A stretch of 12,475 nt of DNA, from positions 1 through 12,475 of the forward strand of contig JAFECV010000015.1 in NCBI GenBank assembly GCA_018241985.1, in the 5' to 3' direction. This DNA comes from Pseudomonadota bacterium. GTDB taxonomy: Bacteria > Pseudomonadota > Gammaproteobacteria > Burkholderiales > Burkholderiaceae_C. Below the pieces are notes generated by a model. That model ran no database searches and had not been told where the DNA came from. It saw only the letters and a program-made list of their open reading frames with translations. Shown one piece after another: positions 1 to 6,931 of the stretch (position 1 is its first letter; each line of letters starts with the position of its first letter). The position numbers and the translations under genes are program-made.

Positions 1-537
1 CCCGCGCCCGACGGCGCGCTGGTCGCCAGCGTGCAGAACGGCAGCCCGGCGGCGAAGGCCGGCCTCGAGTCGGGCGACGTGATCCAGAGCGTGGACGGGC
101 AGCCGATCGTCACCGCGGGCGACCTGCCGACCATCATCAGCATGGACTCGCCGGGCCAGACCGTGAAAATGGGCGTGTGGCGCAACGGCAAGCCGATCAC
201 GGTCACCGCCAAGCTCGGCAACGCGAACGACAAGGCGAAGCAGGTCGCGAGCAACGCGCCGGCCAGCGGCCAGGGCCGGCTCGGCCTCGCGCTGCGACCG
301 CTGCAGCCCGGCGAGAAGCAGGAAGCCGGCGTCGACCACGGCCTGCTGGTCGAGGACGCGAGCGGCCCGGCCGCGATGGCCGGCGTGCAGTCCGGCGACG
401 TGCTGCTCGCGATCGACGGCACGCCGGTGCAGAGCGTGAGCCAGGCGCGCGCGATCGTCTCGAAGTCGGGCGACTCGGTGGCGCTCTTGATCCAGCGCGG
501 CGAGGACCGGATCTTCGTGCCGGTGCAGCTTGGCTGA
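1..537 (+). CDS. HtrA/Deg-family periplasmic serine protease, C-terminal PDZ part (5' truncated)
   Basis: The open frame enters from the left edge and ends at TGA 535-537, giving 178 residues of a C-terminal region. Two PDZ domains are visible: the first, at about residues 1-70, carries GSPAAKAGLESGDVIQSVDGQPI. The second, at about 95-178, carries GLLVEDASGPAAMAGVQSGDVLLAIDGTPV. A polar linker of about 25 residues separates them. Tandem PDZ domains at the very C-terminus are the layout of DegP/DegQ/MucD proteases, periplasmic quality-control enzymes that degrade or refold misfolded envelope proteins; the PDZ domains bind exposed C-termini. The catalytic His-Asp-Ser domain lies outside the window, so activity cannot be judged. 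A terminator follows directly, so this gene ends its transcription unit. DegP, DegQ and MucD cannot be told apart from this fragment. Confidence 0.9.
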   Translation, partial: PAPDGALVASVQNGSPAAKAGLESGDVIQSVDGQPIVTAGDLPTIISMDSPGQTVKMGVWRNGKPITVTAKLGNANDKAKQVASNAPASGQGRLGLALRPLQPGEKQEAGVDHGLLVEDASGPAAMAGVQSGDVLLAIDGTPVQSVSQARAIVSKSGDSVALLIQRGEDRIFVPVQLG

Positions 538-557
538 GCGCGGCGAATGCAGACCCT

Positions 558-583
558 GCGGGCCGCTTGCGGCCCGCTTTTTT
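558..583 (+). terminator. Rho-independent terminator after the Deg protease gene
   Basis: An 8-bp GC-rich stem (558-565 with 570-577, GCGGGCCG/CGGCCCGC) closes a CTTG tetraloop and is followed at once by six T residues (578-583). It lies 21 bp past the stop codon. This is a textbook intrinsic terminator and it isolates the protease gene from lldD. Confidence 0.92.
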
Positions 584-595
584 CGTGCCGGCGGA

Positions 596-637
596 TTGAC
601 CCAATACCACGGATGCTATTAATAGCATAGCTACAAT
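596..637 (+). promoter_or_regulatory. Possible promoter elements upstream of the lldD-like gene
   Basis: TTGACC at 596-601 is a good -35 match. No -10 box sits at the ideal 17-bp spacing. Candidates are TATTAA at 617-622 (15 bp) and TAATAG at 620-625 (18 bp), both inside the 16-bp palindrome. TACAAT at 632-637 is a good -10 box but lacks a matching -35. The region is clearly AT-rich for this genome. The start site is therefore uncertain, but a promoter in this stretch is likely. Confidence 0.45.
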
Positions 638-654
638 CGAACGACTGGTATTGG
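601..654. repeat. 9-bp inverted repeat around the lldD-like promoter
   Basis: CCAATACCA at 601-609 and TGGTATTGG at 646-654 are perfect inverted copies 36 bp apart. The left arm abuts the -35 candidate TTGACC; the right arm lies downstream of the -10 candidates. The centre (627/628) differs from that of the 16-bp palindrome (620/621), so the two structures are separate. The arms could be two operator sites bound cooperatively. The TGGT/ACCA core recalls GntR/FadR-family sites such as those of lactate regulators, but that is only a resemblance. Confidence 0.55.
613..628. promoter_or_regulatory. Perfect 16-bp palindrome, operator-like
   Basis: ATGCTATTAATAGCAT reads identically on both strands with no mismatch. 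It overlaps the likely -10 region upstream of the lldD-like gene. A perfect palindrome of this size in a promoter is the usual form of a binding site for a dimeric helix-turn-helix repressor. The cognate regulator is not recognisable in this window; the MarR site described elsewhere has a different sequence. Confidence 0.6.
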
Positions 655-786
655 CTTCAGCGCGAAATCATTGAAAATTCTGGCGCACCGCCGCGATCGC
701 AAAATAATTTCAAGCGCGCGCCGCGATCCGTCATCGGGGCGCGTTCCGGCTCCCGTTACCATCGCAGCAACGTCGAGGAGAGCACC

Positions 787-1932
787 GTGACCGTGATCAC
801 CAACATCGAAGACCTGCGCGCGCTGGCCCAGCGCCGCGTGCCGCGCATGTTCTACGACTACGCCGACTCGGGCTCGTGGACCGAGGGCACCTACCGGGCG
901 AACGAGGCCGACTTCCAGAAGATCCGCCTGCGCCAGCGCGTCGCGGTCGATATCGACAACCGCAGCACGCGCACGAAGATGCTTGGGCTGGACGTGGCGA
1001 TGCCGGTCGCGATCGCGCCGACCGGCCTGACCGGCATGCAGCATGCGGACGGCGAGATCCTCGCGGCGCGCGCGGCCGAGAAGTTCGGCATTCCGTTCAC
1101 GCTCTCGACGATGAGCATCTGCTCGATCGAGGACATCGCGGCGCACACCAAGGCGCCGTTCTGGTTCCAGCTCTACGTGATGCGCGACCGCGACTTCATC
1201 GAGCGGCTGATCGACCGCGCGAAAGCGGCGAACTGCGGCGCGCTGGTGCTGACGCTGGACCTGCAGATCATCGGCCAGCGCCACAAGGACCTGAAGAACG
1301 GCCTGTCGGCGCCGCCGAAGCTCACGCTCGCGAACATCGTCAACATGATGACCAAGCCGCGCTGGTGCCTCGGCATGCTGGGTACGAAACGCCGCAACTT
1401 CGGCAACATCGTCGGCCACGTGAAGGGGATCGACAACATGGGTTCGCTGTCGGAGTGGACGAACAAGCAGTTCGACCCGCGGCTGAACTGGGGCGACGTG
1501 GAGTGGATCAAGAACCGCTGGGGCGGCAAGCTGATTCTCAAGGGCATCCAGGACGAGGAGGACGCGCGGCTCGCGGTCGACAGCGGCGCCGACGCGCTGA
1601 TCGTCTCGAACCACGGCGGGCGCCAGCTCGACGGCGCGCCCTCGTCGATCTCGGCGCTGCCGGCGATCGTCGACGCGGTCGGGCGCCGCATCGAGGTGCA
1701 CATGGACGGCGGCATCCGCTCCGGGCAGGACGTGCTGAAGGCGGTGGCGCTTGGCGCCAAGGGCACCTACATCGGCCGCGCGATGCTGTACGGCCTGGGC
1801 GCGATGGGCGAGGCCGGCGTGACGCGCGCGCTCGAGATCATCCAGCGCGAACTGGATCTGACGATGGCGTTCTGCGGTCACACCAACATCAACGAGGTCG
1901 ACCGGGGCATCTTGCTGCCTGGGATGGGTTGA
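787..1932 (+). CDS. lldD: FMN-dependent L-lactate / alpha-hydroxy-acid dehydrogenase
   Basis: The product (381 aa) oxidises a 2-hydroxy acid, most often L-lactate, to the 2-oxo acid with FMN, passing electrons to the respiratory chain or oxygen. The single TIM-barrel domain shows the family marks: FYDYADSGS (22-30), the FMN-binding PTG (78-80), QLY (128-130), a barrel lysine in LKGI (K252), the catalytic SNHGGRQLD (274-282, His276 and Arg279), and DGGIRSGQDV (307-316). Length matches the family. The start is GTG 787, with GAGGAG about 6 bp upstream. A strong terminator precedes it and an operator-like region lies upstream. The gene is followed by a transport operon with its own promoter, so co-transcription is not required. 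Mandelate or glycolate could be the substrate instead; the family is certain, the substrate is not. Confidence 0.88.
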   Translation: MTVITNIEDLRALAQRRVPRMFYDYADSGSWTEGTYRANEADFQKIRLRQRVAVDIDNRSTRTKMLGLDVAMPVAIAPTGLTGMQHADGEILAARAAEKFGIPFTLSTMSICSIEDIAAHTKAPFWFQLYVMRDRDFIERLIDRAKAANCGALVLTLDLQIIGQRHKDLKNGLSAPPKLTLANIVNMMTKPRWCLGMLGTKRRNFGNIVGHVKGIDNMGSLSEWTNKQFDPRLNWGDVEWIKNRWGGKLILKGIQDEEDARLAVDSGADALIVSNHGGRQLDGAPSSISALPAIVDAVGRRIEVHMDGGIRSGQDVLKAVALGAKGTYIGRAMLYGLGAMGEAGVTRALEIIQRELDLTMAFCGHTNINEVDRGILLPGMG

Positions 1933-2062
1933 CCACCCCCAGTCTTCGCGCACTGCGTGTCGCTTCGCCAACCCCCTTCAAGGGGGCACCGCCAGCGGCC
2001 GAGCAAAGCCCGTCCGCGGCGGTCGCCTGCACGGTCTGCTCCGCGGCCACTTGAACCCATTT
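1933..2062. repeat. Intergenic GC-rich element resembling a Comamonadaceae interspersed sequence
   Basis: Immediately after the lldD stop, no reading frame with protein character is found. At 1972-1986 there is a C5-TTCAA-G5 inverted repeat (7-bp arms 1972-1978 and 1980-1986 around one base), followed by GCCAGCGGCCGAGC and CTGCTCCGCGGCC blocks. From memory, blocks of this kind (CCCCCAGTCTTCGC, then CCCCCTTCAAGGGGG) occur between genes many times in Comamonadaceae and related Burkholderiales. Only one copy is present here, so the repeated nature is recalled knowledge and not seen. The C5/G5 hairpin has no T tract, so it is at best a weak terminator for lldD. Confidence 0.5.
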
Positions 2063-2114
2063 CATGCGCCGCCGGTGGCGCGCGGTGGCGGGCCTCGATT
2101 CGGGTCTTCGTGGA

Positions 2115-2143
2115 TTGACGGATATACAACGTTGTGATGTAAC
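2115..2143 (+). promoter_or_regulatory. Promoter of the ABC transport operon
   Basis: TTGACG (2115-2120) and TGTAAC (2138-2143) are separated by 17 bp, a plausible sigma-70 promoter with a good -35 and a moderate -10. It lies 65 bp before the start codon of the binding protein. The spacer is occupied by the MarR-type operator motif, so repressor binding would block polymerase directly. Confidence 0.6.
2123..2142. promoter_or_regulatory. MarR-type operator candidate in the transport-operon promoter
   Basis: The minus strand reads TTACATCACAACGTTGTATA, with a perfect 10-bp core palindrome ACAACGTTGT at 2126-2135. It matches the motif at the marR promoter (9467-9486) at 17 of 20 positions, and all three differences are transitions. 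It fills the spacer and -10 of the promoter here. I infer that the MarR protein encoded at 9507 binds both sites. Confidence 0.6.
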
Positions 2144-2207
2144 TGGGGGTCACAGGATCCCGGCGCCGTGCCCTTCGGGTCCGCTGTTTCATCACGAGGA
2201 ATCCATC

Positions 2208-3470
2208 ATGCTGCGATCGAATTCGTCTGAACCGAGCCGCGCGCTATGCCGGCTCGCCGCCGCGGCGGCGCTGGCGCTGTGCGCCGCCGCGCCGCTGCCG
2301 GCCGCCTCCGCCGAGCCGCCGATCAAGATCGGCGTGATCGCCGAGGCGCAGGCCGTTGCCGGCGCGTCGATTCCGCAGGCCGCGCAGATGGCGGCCGACG
2401 AGATCAACGCGAAGGGCGGGGTCGACGGGCGCAAGATCGAGATCGTCACCTACGACGACCACAGCTCGTCGGCCGACGCGGTGCGGGCGTTCCAGCGCGC
2501 GGCGAACGACGACAAGGTCACCGCGGTGATCGGCAGCTACATCAGCGAGGTGGTGCTGGCGCTCGAACCCTGGGCGGCGCGGCTGAAGATGCCGTTCATC
2601 ACGCCGGGCGCGGCGTCGAACGAGATCAGCCTGAACGTGCACCGCGATTACGCGAAGAACAAGTACACCTTCCACGGCTACATGACCTCGGCCGCGCTGG
2701 CGCAACAGGTGTGCGACGCGGCGAAGGATCTGCTGGTCGACGGGCTGCACATGAAGACCGCGGTGATCATGAGCGAGGACGCGGCCTGGACCAAGCCGCT
2801 CGACGCCGGCTACGAGGCCTGCCTGCCCAAGGCGGGCCTGAAGGTGCTCGATCACATCCGCTTCTCGCCCGACACGACCGACTTCACGCCGATCTTTAGC
2901 AAGATCGAGGCGACCAAGGCCGACGTGATCATCACCGGCATCGCGCACGTGGGCGTTCAGCCCACCGTGCAATGGAAGACGCAGCAGGTGCCGATCCCGA
3001 TGTTCGGCGTCAGCGCGCAGGCCAGCAGCGGCACGTTCTGGAAGGACACGAACGGCGCCGCCGCCGGCGTGCTGACGCAGTCGGTCTCCGCGCCGGACGC
3101 CGCGGTGACGCCGAAGACGATTCCGTTCGCCGACGACTTCAAGAAGCGCTTCGGCAATTTCCCGTCTTACGCGGGCTACACGGCCTATGACGAGGTCTAC
3201 TACATCGCCGACGCGATCCGCCGCGCGAAGTCGACCGACGCCGACAAGCTGGTCGCCGCGCTCGAGAAGACCGACTGGGTCGGCACGATCGGCCGCATCG
3301 AGTTCTACGGCAAGAGCGACGAGTTCACCCATTCGATCAAGTACGGCAAGGGGCTGGTGAACGGCCTGATGCAGCAGTGGCAGGACGGCAAGCTGATCAC
3401 GGTCTGGCCGAAGGACGTCGCGAAGGCGCCGCTCAAGTTCCCGTCGTTCGTCAACACCGCGCAGAAGTAG
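2208..3470 (+). CDS. livK: Branched-chain amino acid-type ABC transporter, periplasmic binding protein
   Basis: This 420-residue protein is the soluble receptor of a HAAT-family importer. It has a Sec signal peptide (basic start, hydrophobic run 16-29, cleavage likely after AASA at residue 35). A type I periplasmic-binding fold follows: IKIGVIAEAQAVAGASIPQAAQMAADEINAKGG, YDDHSSSADAVRAFQRA, VTAVIGSYISEVVLALEPWA, and a C-terminal lobe with YDEVYYIADAIRRA. The start ATG 2208 is supported by GAGGA at 2196-2200 and by the signal peptide; upstream in-frame codons only lengthen it into the intergenic element. It is the first gene of the operon. Family members also bind urea, short amides, aromatic acids and other carboxylates, so the ligand is open. 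Its promoter holds a MarR-type site. Confidence 0.88.
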   Translation: MLRSNSSEPSRALCRLAAAAALALCAAAPLPAASAEPPIKIGVIAEAQAVAGASIPQAAQMAADEINAKGGVDGRKIEIVTYDDHSSSADAVRAFQRAANDDKVTAVIGSYISEVVLALEPWAARLKMPFITPGAASNEISLNVHRDYAKNKYTFHGYMTSAALAQQVCDAAKDLLVDGLHMKTAVIMSEDAAWTKPLDAGYEACLPKAGLKVLDHIRFSPDTTDFTPIFSKIEATKADVIITGIAHVGVQPTVQWKTQQVPIPMFGVSAQASSGTFWKDTNGAAAGVLTQSVSAPDAAVTPKTIPFADDFKKRFGNFPSYAGYTAYDEVYYIADAIRRAKSTDADKLVAALEKTDWVGTIGRIEFYGKSDEFTHSIKYGKGLVNGLMQQWQDGKLITVWPKDVAKAPLKFPSFVNTAQK

Positions 3471-3487
3471 CGCGCGGCCGGGCTGAC

Positions 3488-3511
3488 CGCGGCGGCCACG
3501 CGACCGCCGCG
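3488..3511 (+). other. Intercistronic hairpin between binding protein and permease genes
   Basis: CGCGGCGG (3488-3495) pairs perfectly with CCGCCGCG (3504-3511) across an 8-nt loop, 17 bp after the livK stop. No T tract follows. Such hairpins commonly protect the upstream message from 3' decay or weaken readthrough, giving more binding protein than permease; that role is inferred here. Confidence 0.45.
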
Positions 3512-3555
3512 CGCCTGGCCTGGATGCGCCCCCGCCCCGACGACCCGCACGCCCG

Positions 3556-4431
3556 ATGCTGGCCCTGCAGATCCTGATCGACGGTTTCGCGATCAGCGCG
3601 CTCTATGCGCTCGGGGCCATGGGGTTCACGCTGATCTTCGGTGTCTCGGGCGTGCTCAACCTGTCGCACGGCGCGATCATGGTCGCGGCCGCGGTGGCGG
3701 CCTGGGCCTGCGGCAGCCTGCTGCACCTGAACGGCTACGCAGGCTCGCTGGTGGGCCTCGCGACCGCGCTGGTCGTCGCGCTGGCCACCTATTTCCTGGT
3801 GGTGCAGCCGATCCAGCGCTCGCGCCGCATCGCGAACGAAGAGAAGGAAATCTTCATCCTCACCGCGACGCTGCTGTGGGGCATCATGCTGGAGGAGCTG
3901 ATCGCCTACTTCTTCACCAACAACGCGAAGACGGTGCTGCCGCTGGTCGAGGGCGTGGTCGGCATCCTGGGCGTGCGCACGCCGCGCAACGAGGTCTTCA
4001 CTGCCCTCGTCTGCTGGATCGCGATCGGCGGGCTGTGGGCGTTCGTGAACCGCACGCGCATGGGCAAGGTGGTGCTCGCCGCATCGATGAATCCGCGCGG
4101 CGTGACGCTGCTGGGCCACGAACTGACCCGCGTCTACGTCGTGGTCTGGGCGATCTACGGCATCCTCGCCGGCATCGCCGGCGTGCTGCTCGGCATGTTC
4201 CTCGGCGTCAGCTCGTACAGCGTCGGGCCGCTCACGGCCAGCGCGTTCTCGATCGTCGTGCTCGGCGGCCTGGGCAGCGTGTCGGGCTCGCTGCTCGCCG
4301 CGTTCGTGGTCGGCTACCTGGAAACGCTGACCGCGTACCTGGTGTCGCCGGCGTACCGCTCGATCCCCGCCTTGCTGCTGCTGGTCGCGGTGATCTATGT
4401 GCGCCCGCAAGGCCTGCTTGGAAGGCGATAG
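3556..4431 (+). CDS. livH: Branched-chain amino acid-type ABC transporter permease (LivH family)
   Basis: A 291-residue inner-membrane permease with about eight hydrophobic segments. Family marks are the N-terminal IDGFAISALYALGAMGFTLIFGVSGVLNLSHGA (about 8-40), the cytoplasmic coupling loop TRMGKVVLAASMNPRGVTLLG (167-187) that contacts the ATPase, and VVLGGLGSVSGSLLAAFVVG (234-253). Length is typical. The start ATG 3556 gives the usual N-terminus, although no good ribosome-binding site precedes it; the gene lies 85 bp after livK with a hairpin between. It pairs with the next gene to form the heterodimeric membrane pore. The family assignment is secure and the substrate is unknown. Confidence 0.88.
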   Translation: MLALQILIDGFAISALYALGAMGFTLIFGVSGVLNLSHGAIMVAAAVAAWACGSLLHLNGYAGSLVGLATALVVALATYFLVVQPIQRSRRIANEEKEIFILTATLLWGIMLEELIAYFFTNNAKTVLPLVEGVVGILGVRTPRNEVFTALVCWIAIGGLWAFVNRTRMGKVVLAASMNPRGVTLLGHELTRVYVVVWAIYGILAGIAGVLLGMFLGVSSYSVGPLTASAFSIVVLGGLGSVSGSLLAAFVVGYLETLTAYLVSPAYRSIPALLLLVAVIYVRPQGLLGRR

Positions 4432-4435
4432 TCCA

Positions 4436-5359
4436 GTGAGGCTGCTACGTTCGCCCTGGCTCTGGATCGTGCTCGCGGCGCTGGTCGTGGCGACCTCGCT
4501 GCCGTGGTACGTCTCGGGCTACGTGTTGGGGCTGCTCACGGTCGCCTACTACTTCGGCGTGTTCTCGATGAGCTGGGACCTGCTGTTCGGCTTTGCCGGC
4601 GAGGTCAACTTCGGCCCGACCTTTTTGATCGGCGTCGGCGCGTACACCGCCGGCATCCTCGACAACCGCTACGGCTGGTCGCCCTACCTGTGCATCGCGC
4701 TCGGCGCGCTGGCGGCGGTGGTCGCGGGCTTTCTGCTCGCGCTGCCGGCGCTGCGCGTGCGCGGGCCGTATTTCGGGCTGATCACGCTGGTCGCGGTGCT
4801 GATCCTGCAGAGCTTCGTCGTCGTGTTCGCGGACCTGACCGGCGGCGAGATCGGGCTGACGATCCCCGACGTGCTGTCCATCGATGCCGGCGTCAACTAC
4901 TGGATCGCGCTCGGGTTCATGACGATCAGCGGCGCGATCCTGTTCGGCCTCGCGCGCTCGCCGGTCGGGCTGATCCTGCAGGCCAGCGGCCAGGACCCGG
5001 TGCAGGCCGGCGCCTTGGGTTTCAACATCGTCAAGCACAAGCTGGCCGCGTTCGTCGCGAGCTCGCTGTTCTCGGGACTCGCGGGCGCGCTGCTGGTGTT
5101 CTACATGGGCACCGCGTCGGTCGGGACCGTGGTCGACCTCTCGGTCGGCGTGCAGGTGATCGTGGCCGCGGTGCTCGGCGGCCGGCGCACCGTCATCGGC
5201 GGCGTGATCGGCGCGATCTTCCTGATCGTCGCCGGCGAATTCCTGCGCCCGACCGGCGAACTGGCCACCTTCATCGTCTCGACGGTCGCGCTGCTGGTGA
5301 TCCTGTTCTTCCCGAACGGCTTTCTCGGTTCGCTGCTGGCGCGGGGGGCGAAGCAATGA
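4436..5359 (+). CDS. livM: Branched-chain amino acid-type ABC transporter permease (LivM family)
   Basis: This is the second pore subunit, 307 residues from GTG 4436. It shows GFAGEVNFGPTFLIGVGAYTAG (52-73), the LivM signature RVRGPYFGLITL (107-118), the coupling loop ASGQDPVQAGALGFNIVKHKLAAF (183-206), and VLGGRRTVIGGVIGA (246-260), with about nine to ten membrane spans. GTG 4436 is preferred: GGAAGG lies 10 bp upstream, it follows the livH stop (4429-4431) by four bases, and it gives a normal N-terminus. The in-frame ATG 4397 would add 13 polar residues overlapping livH. The stop overlaps the next start as ATGA at 5356-5359, so translation is coupled to the ATPase gene. Confidence 0.87.
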   Translation: MRLLRSPWLWIVLAALVVATSLPWYVSGYVLGLLTVAYYFGVFSMSWDLLFGFAGEVNFGPTFLIGVGAYTAGILDNRYGWSPYLCIALGALAAVVAGFLLALPALRVRGPYFGLITLVAVLILQSFVVVFADLTGGEIGLTIPDVLSIDAGVNYWIALGFMTISGAILFGLARSPVGLILQASGQDPVQAGALGFNIVKHKLAAFVASSLFSGLAGALLVFYMGTASVGTVVDLSVGVQVIVAAVLGGRRTVIGGVIGAIFLIVAGEFLRPTGELATFIVSTVALLVILFFPNGFLGSLLARGAKQ

Positions 5360-6831
5360 CCGCGGCCACGCAGGCATTGCTGCAGGTGCGCGGGCTCACC
5401 AAGCGCTTCGGCGGCCTGACGGCGGTGAAGGACCTCGACCTGGATCTGCACGGCGGCGAGATTTTTGGGCTGATCGGCCCGAACGGCTCCGGCAAGTCGA
5501 CCGCGATGAAATGCATCATGGGCATCGAGCGCCCGAGCGCCGGCCGCGTGCTGTTCGACGGCGACGATCTAGCCGGGCTGCCGGCGCACCGGATCGCGCG
5601 CCGCGGCTTCGGCATGGTGTTCCAGCATTCGCGCCCGCTGAACCGGCAGACCGTGCTCGAGAACATCATGGTCGCGCTGCTGCCCGACAGCCTGCGCAAG
5701 GTGTTCTCCGACCATGCGCTCGCGCAGCACGCGCGGCAGATCGCCGAACGCGTCGGCTTAGGGGGCGTGCTCGAACGCAAGCCGCCGACGCTGCCGTTCG
5801 CCGACCTGCGCCGGCTCGAGCTCGCGAAGGCGATCGCGCGCAATCCGCGCGTGGTGCTGGTCGACGAGCCGTTCGCCGGCCTGACGCTGGCCGAGGTCGC
5901 GACCTTCTCCGCGCTGATCCGCGGCTTTCGCGACGAAGGCCGCGCGGTGCTGCTGGTCGACCACAACGTCAAGAGCGTGTCGGCGCTGGTGGACCGGGTG
6001 CTCGCGATGTACCTGGGCGAGGAGATCTGCACCGGCCGGGCCGACGAGGTGATGAAGAACGAGACCGTGCGCCAGGTCTACCTCGGCGGCTCGATCGAGA
6101 CCGCCGCGCGGCCGGCGGCCGACTTCGCCGGCAAGACGCCGCGGCTGGCGGTGAAGAACCTCAGCGTGCACTACGGCAAGGCGCAGGCGCTGCAGGACGT
6201 GTCGATCCACGTGCACGCCGGCGAGTTCGTCTCGATCGTCGGCCTGAACGGCGCCGGCAAGACCACGCTGTTCAACACCATCTCGGGCCTGCTGCCGTAC
6301 GCCGGCACCATCGAGCGCGACGGACAGGCGCTGCGCGGCCGGACCGCGGCGCAGATCGCGCGCGGCGGCATCGTGCAATGCCCGGAGACCCGCGAGCTGT
6401 TCGGCGAGATGACGGTGCGCGAAAACCTGGATCTCGGCGGCCAGCACCAGCAGAGCGCCGAGCGCGAACGCCAGCTCGGCTGGCTGCTCGACCTGTTCCC
6501 GATCCTGCGCGAGCGCGCCGGCCAGCTCGCGCAGACGCTCTCCGGCGGCGAGCAGCAGATGCTGGCGATCGCGCGCGCGCTGATGATGAAGCCCGACCTG
6601 CTGATCCTCGACGAGCCGACGCTGGGCCTGGCGCCGGTGATCCTCGAGCAGTTGTCGAAGGCACTGGAAACGCTGCGCCAGACCACGCCGCTGACCGTGC
6701 TGCTGGGCGAGCAGAACGTCACCTTCGCGCTGCCGCACGCGGACCGGGTCTACGTGCTGGAACATGCGCGCATCGCCTGGGAAGGCGACCCGGCGCGCTT
6801 CGCGCAGGAAGCCGGGGCCGACTACCTGTAG
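5356..6831 (+). CDS. Fused LivG-LivF double ATPase of the ABC importer
   Basis: One uninterrupted frame of 491 residues encodes two nucleotide-binding domains that are usually separate proteins. Domain 1 (about 8-245, LivG-like) has Walker A GPNGSGKST (41-49), Q-loop Gln90, Walker B VVLVDE (166-171) and switch His203. Its signature motif is LPFAD (146-150) rather than the usual LSxGx. Domain 2 (about 263-491, LivF-like) has Walker A GLNGAGKTT (296-304), Gln341, a canonical LSGGEQ (395-400), Walker B LLILDE (415-420), and GEQN at 451-454 where LivF proteins normally carry Gln instead of His. The linker is about 247-262. ATGA overlap with livM fixes the start. The protein would power the LivHM pore from the cytoplasm as a single chain. 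The weak signature in half 1 suggests one ATP site may be impaired. Confidence 0.9.
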   Translation: MTAATQALLQVRGLTKRFGGLTAVKDLDLDLHGGEIFGLIGPNGSGKSTAMKCIMGIERPSAGRVLFDGDDLAGLPAHRIARRGFGMVFQHSRPLNRQTVLENIMVALLPDSLRKVFSDHALAQHARQIAERVGLGGVLERKPPTLPFADLRRLELAKAIARNPRVVLVDEPFAGLTLAEVATFSALIRGFRDEGRAVLLVDHNVKSVSALVDRVLAMYLGEEICTGRADEVMKNETVRQVYLGGSIETAARPAADFAGKTPRLAVKNLSVHYGKAQALQDVSIHVHAGEFVSIVGLNGAGKTTLFNTISGLLPYAGTIERDGQALRGRTAAQIARGGIVQCPETRELFGEMTVRENLDLGGQHQQSAERERQLGWLLDLFPILRERAGQLAQTLSGGEQQMLAIARALMMKPDLLILDEPTLGLAPVILEQLSKALETLRQTTPLTVLLGEQNVTFALPHADRVYVLEHARIAWEGDPARFAQEAGADYL

Positions 6832-6931
6832 CGCGGCGCCGGGCGGCGCACCGGAAACAGATCGATGCATCGGCGGGCAGACCGGTCCGGTAGAGTACGG
6901 CCTGTCCACACCAAAAACGGGAGCGCGAAGA
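6832..6931. other. 100-bp gap before the halogenase-like gene
   Basis: No gene is seen. It holds a GC-rich potential hairpin just after the ATPase stop (GCGCC/GGCGC, no T tract), a perfect 10-bp palindrome CGATGCATCG at 6863-6872, and GACCGGTC at 6880-6887. I find no convincing -35/-10 pair and no copy of the MarR-type motif, so readthrough from the transport operon is the simplest source of transcription for the next gene. Confidence 0.4.

Noticed and set aside
631..1971. Long minus-strand frame (446 codons) opposite lldD, and similar long antisense frames opposite the other genes
   Set aside because: High-GC coding DNA creates long open antisense frames. Their translations are Arg/Ala/His-rich with no recognisable domain, while the plus-strand frames have clear family motifs.
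1878..2195. Minus-strand reading frame of about 105 codons over the lldD end and intergenic element
   Set aside because: It spans the GC-rich element, is rich in Arg/Gly without any domain, and has no ribosome-binding site; best explained as a chance frame.
4397..4435. Upstream ATG for the LivM-type permease
   Set aside because: It adds 13 polar residues overlapping livH; GTG 4436 has GGAAGG at a suitable distance and gives the typical N-terminus.
6863..6887. Palindromes CGATGCATCG and GACCGGTC before the halogenase-like gene as an operator
   Set aside because: Short GC-rich palindromes are common in this composition, there is no promoter beside them, and they do not match the MarR-type motif.
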